A DNA stretch of 5,707 nt. It comes from Spirochaetota bacterium (GTDB taxonomy: Bacteria > Spirochaetota > JAHITG01). The notes beneath the pieces are model-generated. The model was given only the letters and a program-made list of their open reading frames with translations. It was not told the origin of the DNA and did not search any database. A program made the position numbers and the translations under genes. This document shows, one piece after another, positions 1 to 5,707 of this stretch (position 1 is its first letter; the number at the start of each line of letters is the position of its first letter). The DNA is taken from positions 1-5,707 of the forward strand of contig JAHITG010000512.1 of NCBI GenBank assembly GCA_018817865.1, in the 5' to 3' direction.

Positions 1-35
1 CAGAGGGGATGATAAATGATTATCTCCCCCCTCTG
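1..35 (-). terminator. Probable Rho-independent terminator after the small gene (U-tract outside window)
   Basis: CAGAGGGG at 1-8 pairs perfectly with CCCCTCTG at 28-35. An inner stem GATAA (11-15) pairs with TTATC (20-24) around a four-base loop, with a small asymmetric internal loop between the stems. The hairpin lies 20 bases beyond the TAA of the small gene. The T-run expected on the minus strand would fall left of base 1 and cannot be seen. On the plus strand the bases after 35 show no T-run, so it is assigned to the minus strand. Confidence 0.62.
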
Positions 36-55
36 ATCATTCTTCTGCAATTGTT

Positions 56-574
56 TTATTTACTCTTTTCTTCTTCTTCAGATACCAGTTCAATCCAATC
101 AAGTGTGACTTTTTTACCTTTTCCTTCCACTACGACAACAATATTAAAAGTCGTCATTCCCTTCCAGCCGGTGGCTTTTTTAATATCACCCTTATGAGTA
201 CCTTTTCCTTTACTCCTGTCAATTACAACATAAGAGTCGCTCCAATCCTTACTAACAGCCAATACCTTATAATCACCGTTCTTATCAACTTTTGTTACTT
301 TAACACGAACAATATTATAAGTATCAAGATCAACATTCATTACAACAAAAGCCACTTTACCCCAGTCACCCTTTCCTTTCTGGATAACATCTGCTGTTCC
401 TTTCTTTTTACCCATGACAATAACCGCTCTGAAGGATTCATCGGTCTTGTTATCATACCATCCTTCCAGTTCTTCTTCATCAAAATCATCCCTCCAGATA
501 GCATCAGCAGCCATAACCTGGGAACCGATAGAAGCGACCAGTAAAAAAACGATCATAAGACTTAACTTTTTCAT
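56..574 (-). CDS. Small secreted protein made of one module shared with the upstream giant protein
   Basis: Complete gene of 172 residues, ATG at 574-572, stop TAA at 58-56. The start is fixed by GGAGG six bases upstream and by a classical signal peptide: MKK, a hydrophobic core (LMIVFLLVASIG) and a likely signal peptidase I cut after V-M-A at residue 22. No lipobox Cys is present, so it is predicted to be soluble in the periplasm or outside the cell. The mature part starts with an acidic stretch (RDDFDEEELEGW), continues as alternating beta strands (about 37-164), and ends in an acidic/Lys tail (SEEEEKSK). The segment from GW at 38-39 to the end of the beta region aligns with both N-terminal modules of the upstream protein, sharing W/Y-G, VDLDxY, a YVxIxR-like strand and GTxxxDIKKxTG. 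No catalytic residues are evident. Inferred role: ligand (perhaps glycan) binding accessory protein, co-transcribed with the giant gene. I do not recognise a named family. Confidence 0.88.
   Translation of the reverse strand: MKKLSLMIVFLLVASIGSQVMAADAIWRDDFDEEELEGWYDNKTDESFRAVIVMGKKKGTADVIQKGKGDWGKVAFVVMNVDLDTYNIVRVKVTKVDKNGDYKVLAVSKDWSDSYVVIDRSKGKGTHKGDIKKATGWKGMTTFNIVVVVEGKGKKVTLDWIELVSEEEEKSK
83..466 (-). repeat. Module copy 3, stand-alone form inside the small secreted protein
   Basis: Residues about 37-164 of the 172-residue protein. Landmarks in the same order as the two copies in the giant protein: LEGWYD, DWGKV, NVDLDTYNIVRVKVTKV, SDSYVVIDR, KGTHKGDIKKATGW and a final strand KKVTLDWIEL. 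Overall identity is low, so the relationship rests on conserved order and spacing. The Pro after DxY in the other copies (YP) is Asn here (YN). Confidence 0.65.
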
Positions 575-580
575 AGAGTA

Positions 581-585
581 CCTCC
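581..585 (-). promoter_or_regulatory. Ribosome binding site of the small secreted protein
   Basis: GGAGG on the minus strand with six bases (TACTCT) to the ATG at 574. It is a near-perfect Shine-Dalgarno at ideal spacing and decides the start. The rest of the 75-base gap (575-649) is very AT-rich and holds no clear promoter, which suits translation from a shared transcript. Confidence 0.85.
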
Positions 586-649
586 ATATAAATTATTTAT
601 TCATCTATATCTTAAAAGTTTTCAAACTTTACTCTTGCTTCATTAAGTC

Positions 650-3600
650 TTATCTTAAGTTTACCTCTTTTTTTATCTTTTTCAAGTCTTCCTCCCAATT
701 TTCCTGACCAATAAAATAATAACACTTTAACTGCATCATTTCAAAAGGTTTCAGTACCAGTCCTTCAGAAATCAGCTCCATAGAAAAGAAATTTATCCCC
801 TGCCAGACACCTATAGACTGGACTCTTCCCGATGTAAAAATCTGCCCTATATACTCATGATTCTTATTGTCAAGAGCAATGCACCAGTTCTCACCGGGTG
901 TATAACTCTGTTTACTCAAACTTTTAATAAAAGGTTTAAAAACGACCTCCATCTTATCCTTTTTCTTAATCGGGATCACCGCATAGTCTGATTCATCCGC
1001 ATAATTATTCTCCCCTGGCGCCATATCAGGATGAGAATTATAAAAAAACGGCACATCTACCTCTGTTAAATTCTTGAATTGATAATTAAAAGCAATGTAA
1101 TTTTTATTCTTATCAAGCTTTATACTTCTTTGAATGGAAAGTTTTTTATCTTTATCACTGGATGAAAAATCAACCTGAATTTGATCCTTTGTGTTTCGAA
1201 TAATCTTGTAATCCCATTTGTTATTCCAGACATCACCCGGCCAGCCGGATGGCCACCAATCATTGAGACCCCCATATTCGGCCCAACTCTCCCAGCTGGA
1301 TCCAGTGGTGATTTCAATACCGGGATAATCAGTAAACAGCTGATTGTTGCCTGTCTTCCTGTTTATTATTTTTAAAATCCTGGCCCCGATAACGGGTGTT
1401 ACGACAACTTCAATTTTACTATTAGCAATAATAATATCCTTTACACCATCACTATTCATATCCGTGGTTAAAAGAGAAGCACTCTCCGGAGAGAAACTTT
1501 TAAATCGCTCTTTATAAAAGATCTTTTTTATACCACTCTGAACCTTTACGCCGATCACTCCTTCTCCTGCTTTTCCGGGTTTCACAATAAAAGGTATAGT
1601 CATAAAGTTGTTCCTGGAAAAATCATGCTCATATCCCGATTTAAAATCAAATAAAGACCATTTTTTTGGAACAGTAATATAAACTCTGCTTTTCTTAAAA
1701 TCACCAGGCAGGTCATGGATAGATAAAACCAGCTTGTTCTTCTCATTGACTAGAAGAGTATTCACAGGATCAATATCCAGGTAATAGGTCACAGGTTCAC
1801 CTGTTAATTTTAAATGAGTACTTACATGTTTCTTCTGATTAACGATCACATCAAAATTGGCATTATAAACTGCATTCATAATTCTATTATCCGAAGAAAG
1901 AATAATTTTTATCTCTTTTTTACTGTTTTTGCCTAGATCAAATGGGATCACTTTTTTCCCTTTAAACTCTTTTGGATAATTGCATATGATCTTTCCCTTT
2001 ACTTGATCTGAAGAATAATTATATAAAAACATACGAACGGTCTTTTTTTCTCCCGGATAAAAGGATATCTTTTTTTTATCCGGAATAAGGTCTAAGGATT
2101 CAGACAATTTTGCGATACCTGAAGCTTGTTTGATCTGTTTACTACCCTCATACAGATTTAAATTCACCCAGATAGAATCATCTTTATTGGCATTCTCAGG
2201 AATGGGAACTGAAAAAGTAAAGGTAACCTTCTCATTCTCATCTACAGTCTTGATTATTTTGGAATAAAAATCATTCTCCCCTGTTGAGAAACCAGGTACA
2301 CTTCCTAAAGGACGGACCAGATAAGGATTAATACCGAGTTTAATCTTTTCCATCTTTTGAAAACTTAAAAGTTCGATATTGATACTCACATCCCGGTCTC
2401 TTCTCCAGGAAGCAATCCTGATATCATATCCGGACTGTTTCTTTGCATTATAGGATACCTTATACCATTTTTCATCCTGATCGTACTTCATATAAAGAGT
2501 AATACCTTTCCTCCCGGACACAAAGGGTATCTTTTCATCTCCATAATACACATCTATATTACTGTCAAATTTCCAACTTTTTGGTCTGGGGAGGGTAATA
2601 AAACTGTTCTCGGCAGAAAGCTGTTTAAAAAGAAGGGCATCATCCTTCTTCTTCATTATAATAATCCTTTCACCGCCAAGATATTCTCCATTAAATTTTG
2701 TAAAGACTCCTGCCATCAGAGTCCCTTCCTTATTCACTGCCATGAATCCATCTTTTGCGATCGAATATCTGCCAACCTTATACTCCTCCTCTGACAGATT
2801 TCCCACGATCATGGTATCCTCAAATTGACTATAAAAAACACCTTCATCTATCATTTGATGGTCAATCAGCTTTTTATCAAAATAAAGGGCTATGATCTCT
2901 TTCTGTATGGCATCAGCTACTTTATAATCTTTTACCTGCTGAGCCCAGGAAGAAACCCATCTGCCGATATAAAGGTTGTGGCCATATAATAGATTCCATG
3001 TGATCTTTTTAATAGAATCAGAAAAGACCTCATGAGCCAGATTATGCTGATAGAAAGCCACTTTATCATGGCCTAGATACAGAGCAAGAGGCATAATAGA
3101 CCATGTTCCTTTACCGAACCGGACATTAAAATTATCATCCGGCGGAAGATTGTTGGCAGCGGACATATTACAGAACCCGCTTTCATAAAACATCAACCTG
3201 TCAAAACCCTCTTCAGTGAACAGCGGGATCTTTTCATGATTCCTCTTTGCAATATTAAGAATGCCCTGCACATATGCATTGGCAGAAGGAAGCTCTTTAT
3301 TGGATCCATAAAACCATTTCCTGGCACCCAGCTGATCCTCAAAAAGTATATCCACCGGCACATCATCAGTAAACTCTTGAACAGTCTGATTTATCCTTGA
3401 AATTACATCCGGATGAAAAGGATTGACAAGATAACCGGTAGACTTATTATAGCTTTCTGAAATAAGATCACCCTTAAAATTCTTCAATGTAATATTTTTT
3501 ACTCCAAGCTTTTCTAAAGTTTTAGATTCAGCCTGCCACCAGGTCGGGTTCGTATAGGGCATTACAATATTGCCGGAATCACTTATTGCTTTACAAAGAC

Positions 3601-5707
3601 TTCGCATATCACTTGTAGTTCCGAAAGCTTCATCCGGGGGAAGATAATCAGGATAATTCCTGTCAAACCCTCCCAGCCAGAACGAAACGAGATGCACAAT
3701 GGTTGGAGCAGAAAGATACCTGATAAAACTCTTAATATACTGAAAGTCCCTGTTCTTGTTAACCTCTATTTTCATAAGAACACTTCTTTTTAATTTTTTA
3801 TAAAGGGAAGACCCCAATTTTTTTTCAAGAGAGGGTACTTCATTTATCCCATTAACTTTTCTGTAATCTTCCATGACTCTCTTAATATCCTGATCGAAAT
3901 TCATTCTAATAACCGGAAGATCAAATTCTTCTCCTGATTTTATATATGAAATATATTTATGAGTATAATAGCCTGCTCCTCCCATATGATGATGATATCC
4001 TGTCTCCAGATTAACGGGTTGGAACATTTCGCTCTGTTTCTGAATACTATAAATGGAGAGTTGTCCATATTGTAACTGGATACTGGACAGGTCAGCAAAC
4101 AGGTTGGGATACTTATCCATCAACTGCCTTTTCTGCTGATAGAACTTTTTATTCAGAGCTAAACCCATCTTGAAAGGAAATAAAAATTTATCGAGATGCC
4201 GGTACTGGAACAATAAAGAATCAGGAAAAGAAAAATTGATGATATCCTTCTTTAAATTATTCTTTATATTAATAATAAAATCGATAAAATATCCTTGAGA
4301 GGGAATTAAAGTTATTTTTACTTCAGAATAAGCTTTTGTATTTTGATCAATGACCTTTTTATAATTAAAAACCAAACTTTCATCCGGAGTATGCACATAA
4401 GAGAAGTCGAAATCTTTACTGAGAAGGCTGGTCCCGTCTTTAAAATCCATCTTCCATAATGACTCTGAATTATTATCCAGTATGATCTTCCTTTTATTCC
4501 GGACATTTACTATGCTTTTTAAACTTCCATTATTTTTTTCAAATATAATTTCATAATTCTCATTCTTTAAACTCAATTTATATTTATCATCTAAAAATAA
4601 AAAATTCGCAGGTTCTGATTTTATCTCACCTTTGTCATAAGCAAGCTCGCGGAATATACTTTTAGCATCATTTAAGAACTTAAACTCTTCCTCACTCTCC
4701 AGCTCATTTTTATTTACTGTCCCTTTTTCATACTGAATACCTATCTTTTTCTTGTTCAATCGCTCCGGAATAAAAAATTTATTTTTTAAACTGATAGAAT
4801 TGATGTCTATCTCTTTCAGTAACTTTCTTTTTTTCTTTATATCCTCCTGTTCCTCTTTTAGACTTTTTCTACTCTTAAATTTAATATAATTGAACCTGAC
4901 GTACTGTCCAATATTCTTCCTGATATTATTCCTTTCTACGACAACTCCCAAAGATACCCAGAATCTTCTGACTCCATTCATTTTCAATTTCTTTTTAAGA
5001 TCAAACTCATATACTCCCTTTTCCGTATTATACCTCTCTAACTTAACATAACCGGATGGCAGATCCTTACTATGTATAACAAGGTACCATCCTTCTGATA
5101 CTTTATCAATAGATATCTCCAATACGGGATATTTATCCAAGTCAAGATCAACTTCACGGTATACAAAGCCGTAATTCATCTTCTCTGCTGTCCCTTTAAC
5201 TATACCTTGATCCCCTGTAAAATCAATAGTGGCTCCTGTAGGTGCTCCGTCAGGATATTTATCATCCCATCCCCTTAAATTCTTTTTTATCTCGGGAAAA
5301 TAAGTACTGAAGTTTTTATCAATTTTTACCTTTGTCTTCACTGAAGCTTTTGTAAGAATCATGGATTTTATTTTTACATACAGATCTTTGTTCGGTTTAG
5401 CGGTTCCCGAAGTTATACCTATCTGAAGCTGCACTGTCCGATTCCGTCTGAAGCCGGTAATTTTTTGAAGGTCATAGGTGTAAGTTCCACGCATAAAAGT
5501 ATCCCGCTGAATGTGGACATATCCCCCTTCTAAACTTTGATCAGAGATCAATATATACCATCGCCCCTTGGTTTTAGTTGTATCAATTTTTAATATTGGA
5601 TAATTATCAAAGTCAATTCTAACATCAGAATAAATGGCTCCATAACTTTTTGTTTTGGAAGTTCCCCTGACCACATAACCGTCTTTTTCCTGAATAACAG
5701 TTGCCCC
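650..5707 (-). CDS. Giant multidomain glycoside-hydrolase-like protein, 5' end outside window
   Basis: Partial gene: the frame is open to the right edge, with 11 codons upstream of the GTG at 5674-5672. That GTG is an internal valine inside a conserved module, so the true start, and any signal peptide, lies beyond the window. Residues below are numbered from that GTG; it ends with TAA at 652-650 after residue 1674. Order seen: module copy 1 (to about 108), module copy 2 (about 125-268), Lys/Glu-rich linker (about 268-350), beta-rich region (about 360-600), TIM-barrel-like domain (about 630-925), beta domain (about 940-1080), further beta-sandwich segments (about 1090-1395), a DxNxDGxxD loop (1405-1413), and a mutarotase-like domain (about 1415-1670). 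The barrel has motifs GGFDRNYPDY, NPFHPD, FEDQLGAR and TEEGFDR, typical of glycosidase-like barrels such as DUF6259 proteins. Inferred role: extracytoplasmic polysaccharide or glycoconjugate hydrolase. Substrate and activity are unknown. The 172-residue protein 75 bases downstream shares its N-terminal module. Confidence 0.9.
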   Translation of the reverse strand, partial: GATVIQEKDGYVVRGTSKTKSYGAIYSDVRIDFDNYPILKIDTTKTKGRWYILISDQSLEGGYVHIQRDTFMRGTYTYDLQKITGFRRNRTVQLQIGITSGTAKPNKDLYVKIKSMILTKASVKTKVKIDKNFSTYFPEIKKNLRGWDDKYPDGAPTGATIDFTGDQGIVKGTAEKMNYGFVYREVDLDLDKYPVLEISIDKVSEGWYLVIHSKDLPSGYVKLERYNTEKGVYEFDLKKKLKMNGVRRFWVSLGVVVERNNIRKNIGQYVRFNYIKFKSRKSLKEEQEDIKKKRKLLKEIDINSISLKNKFFIPERLNKKKIGIQYEKGTVNKNELESEEEFKFLNDAKSIFRELAYDKGEIKSEPANFLFLDDKYKLSLKNENYEIIFEKNNGSLKSIVNVRNKRKIILDNNSESLWKMDFKDGTSLLSKDFDFSYVHTPDESLVFNYKKVIDQNTKAYSEVKITLIPSQGYFIDFIINIKNNLKKDIINFSFPDSLLFQYRHLDKFLFPFKMGLALNKKFYQQKRQLMDKYPNLFADLSSIQLQYGQLSIYSIQKQSEMFQPVNLETGYHHHMGGAGYYTHKYISYIKSGEEFDLPVIRMNFDQDIKRVMEDYRKVNGINEVPSLEKKLGSSLYKKLKRSVLMKIEVNKNRDFQYIKSFIRYLSAPTIVHLVSFWLGGFDRNYPDYLPPDEAFGTTSDMRSLCKAISDSGNIVMPYTNPTWWQAESKTLEKLGVKNITLKNFKGDLISESYNKSTGYLVNPFHPDVISRINQTVQEFTDDVPVDILFEDQLGARKWFYGSNKELPSANAYVQGILNIAKRNHEKIPLFTEEGFDRLMFYESGFCNMSAANNLPPDDNFNVRFGKGTWSIMPLALYLGHDKVAFYQHNLAHEVFSDSIKKITWNLLYGHNLYIGRWVSSWAQQVKDYKVADAIQKEIIALYFDKKLIDHQMIDEGVFYSQFEDTMIVGNLSEEEYKVGRYSIAKDGFMAVNKEGTLMAGVFTKFNGEYLGGERIIIMKKKDDALLFKQLSAENSFITLPRPKSWKFDSNIDVYYGDEKIPFVSGRKGITLYMKYDQDEKWYKVSYNAKKQSGYDIRIASWRRDRDVSINIELLSFQKMEKIKLGINPYLVRPLGSVPGFSTGENDFYSKIIKTVDENEKVTFTFSVPIPENANKDDSIWVNLNLYEGSKQIKQASGIAKLSESLDLIPDKKKISFYPGEKKTVRMFLYNYSSDQVKGKIICNYPKEFKGKKVIPFDLGKNSKKEIKIILSSDNRIMNAVYNANFDVIVNQKKHVSTHLKLTGEPVTYYLDIDPVNTLLVNEKNKLVLSIHDLPGDFKKSRVYITVPKKWSLFDFKSGYEHDFSRNNFMTIPFIVKPGKAGEGVIGVKVQSGIKKIFYKERFKSFSPESASLLTTDMNSDGVKDIIIANSKIEVVVTPVIGARILKIINRKTGNNQLFTDYPGIEITTGSSWESWAEYGGLNDWWPSGWPGDVWNNKWDYKIIRNTKDQIQVDFSSSDKDKKLSIQRSIKLDKNKNYIAFNYQFKNLTEVDVPFFYNSHPDMAPGENNYADESDYAVIPIKKKDKMEVVFKPFIKSLSKQSYTPGENWCIALDNKNHEYIGQIFTSGRVQSIGVWQGINFFSMELISEGLVLKPFEMMQLKCYYFIGQENWEEDLKKIKKEVNLR
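665..1432 (-). other. C-terminal aldose-epimerase/mutarotase-like domain of the giant protein
   Basis: Residues about 1415-1670. It opens with IEVVVTPVIGARILKI and NRKTGNNQLF, a start typical of galactose-mutarotase-like supersandwich domains. It continues with a Trp-rich loop (1461-1487), FNYQFKNLTEVDVPFFYNSHPDMAPGE (in two pieces around 1529-1555) and a last strand pair before a short Lys/Glu-rich helix. H1548 in NSHPD sits where such folds often carry a functional His. Whether it is an enzyme or only a sugar-binding domain cannot be told. Confidence 0.6.
1805..2107 (-). other. Ig-like beta-sandwich segment of the giant protein
   Basis: Residues about 1190-1290. The pattern (LDLIPDKKKISFYPGEKKTVRMF split over two strands, then NYSSDQVKGKI, a hydrophobic strand, FDLGKNSKKEIKIIL, and YNANFDVIVN) is that of NEW3 or alpha-galactosidase-associated Ig-like domains: a 'pG' turn, an N-Y/N-S strand and a KKEIKI strand. 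A second, more diverged segment of the same type may follow at about 1298-1395 (LDIDPVNTLLVNEKNKLVLSI). These usually act as spacers or stability domains in large secreted hydrolases. Confidence 0.5.
2900..3787 (-). other. TIM-barrel glycosidase-like catalytic domain of the giant protein
   Basis: Residues about 630-925. The order of motifs fits successive barrel strands: SFWLGGFDRNYPDYLPP (664-680), IVMPYTNPTWW (703-713), GYLVNPFHPDV (747-756), VDILFEDQLGAR (774-785), PLFTEEGFDR (817-826), then VAFYQHNLAHE and a GHNLYIGRW segment. E779 and D780 at the end of the LFED strand, and E821, E822 and D825 after the next, are candidate catalytic or substrate-binding acids. The arrangement resembles DUF6259-type proteins of the glycosidase barrel superfamily. 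Assignment of a nucleophile or acid/base is speculative. Confidence 0.65.
4871..5302 (-). repeat. Module copy 2 (protein-level repeat)
   Basis: Second tandem copy, residues about 125-268 from the GTG at 5674. Landmarks: LRGWDD, GATIDF, VKGTAEKMNYG, VDLDLDKYPVLEI, DKVSEGWYLVI, SGYVKLER, KGVYEFDLKK, and a closing strand YVRFNYIKF. From GW (residue 135) to the YGFV strand it has the same 37-residue spacing as the small secreted protein from its GW to WGKV, with no gap needed. A strongly charged, possibly helical linker (EEQEDIKKKRKLLKE) follows at once. Confidence 0.78.
5351..5707 (-). repeat. Module copy 1 (protein-level repeat, 5' part missing)
   Basis: First copy of a beta-rich module in the giant protein, cut by the window edge. 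It starts at GATVIQ and keeps the landmarks YG, IDFDNYPILKI, WYILIS, GYVHIQR, GTYTYDLQKITG and a final strand ending KIKSMIL. Copy 2 repeats the same order about 157 residues later (GAT at 5707 versus GAT at 5236). The fold looks like a carbohydrate-binding-type beta-sandwich; that is inference from the strand pattern only. Confidence 0.75.

Noticed and set aside
194..544. Plus-strand open frame of 116 codons
   Set aside because: It lies wholly opposite the small secreted protein gene, has no Shine-Dalgarno signal and no protein-like pattern; it is an antisense shadow.
597..625. Possible promoter for the small gene (TTGAAA with an AT-rich -10)
   Set aside because: The best -10 matches at 17-18 bases are only 3-4 of 6 in a region that is AT-rich anyway.
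615..630. AAAGTTT-TC-AAACTTT palindrome between the two genes
   Set aside because: The stem is A/T-dominated, the loop is two bases and no T-run follows on the minus strand, so it is not a credible terminator.
414..707. Plus-strand open frame of 97 codons across the intergenic gap
   Set aside because: It overlaps the starts and ends of two well-supported minus-strand genes, and its Ser/Phe/Ile-rich composition is that of antisense AT-rich DNA.
1120..1317. Minus-strand 65-codon frame inside the giant gene
   Set aside because: An out-of-frame shadow within a strongly supported domain.
5672..5674. GTG at 5674 as the start of the giant gene
   Set aside because: The frame stays open to the window edge and the upstream 11 residues (GATVIQEKDGY) match the start of module copy 2, so this valine is internal.
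1..5707. CRISPR arrays, tRNA or rRNA genes, insertion sequences
   Set aside because: No regularly spaced direct repeats, no tRNA cloverleaf, no transposase-like protein and no terminal inverted repeats were seen; almost the whole window is coding.

Overview
The window carries two co-directional genes on the minus strand and nothing convincing on the plus strand. The DNA is AT-rich, the encoded proteins are rich in Lys and Ile, the genetic code is standard, and the small gene has a clear GGAGG ribosome binding site and a classical signal peptide. This fits a bacterium that secretes carbohydrate-active proteins, most likely a Gram-negative anaerobe from a lightly characterised lineage (Kiritimatiellota, Lentisphaerota, Spirochaetota or a similar group). 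That placement is inference; no phylogenetic marker is present.

Layout in the direction of transcription (right to left). From 5707 down to 650 runs one very large open frame of at least 1685 residues, with its true start beyond the right edge. It is a multidomain protein. Two tandem copies of a beta-rich module come first, then a charged linker, then a beta-supersandwich-like region. Next is a glycoside-hydrolase-like TIM barrel with recognisable strand-end motifs, followed by several beta-sandwich or Ig-like segments. A Ca-binding-type DxNxDGxxD loop leads into a C-terminal aldose-epimerase (mutarotase)-like domain. After a 75-base gap comes a 172-residue secreted protein (574 to 56). A strong hairpin at 1-35, probably the transcription terminator, closes the unit.

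The most interesting point is that the small secreted protein is essentially a free-standing copy of the module found twice at the N-terminus of the giant enzyme. Giant and small gene together therefore look like a glycan-targeting unit: a large putative hydrolase carrying two built-in modules, plus a separately secreted single module that may bind the same substrate or the same partner. No enzyme activity or ligand can be proved from the sequence. The barrel resembles the uncharacterised DUF6259-type glycosidase-like families, which is recognition from memory and was not tested by a search.
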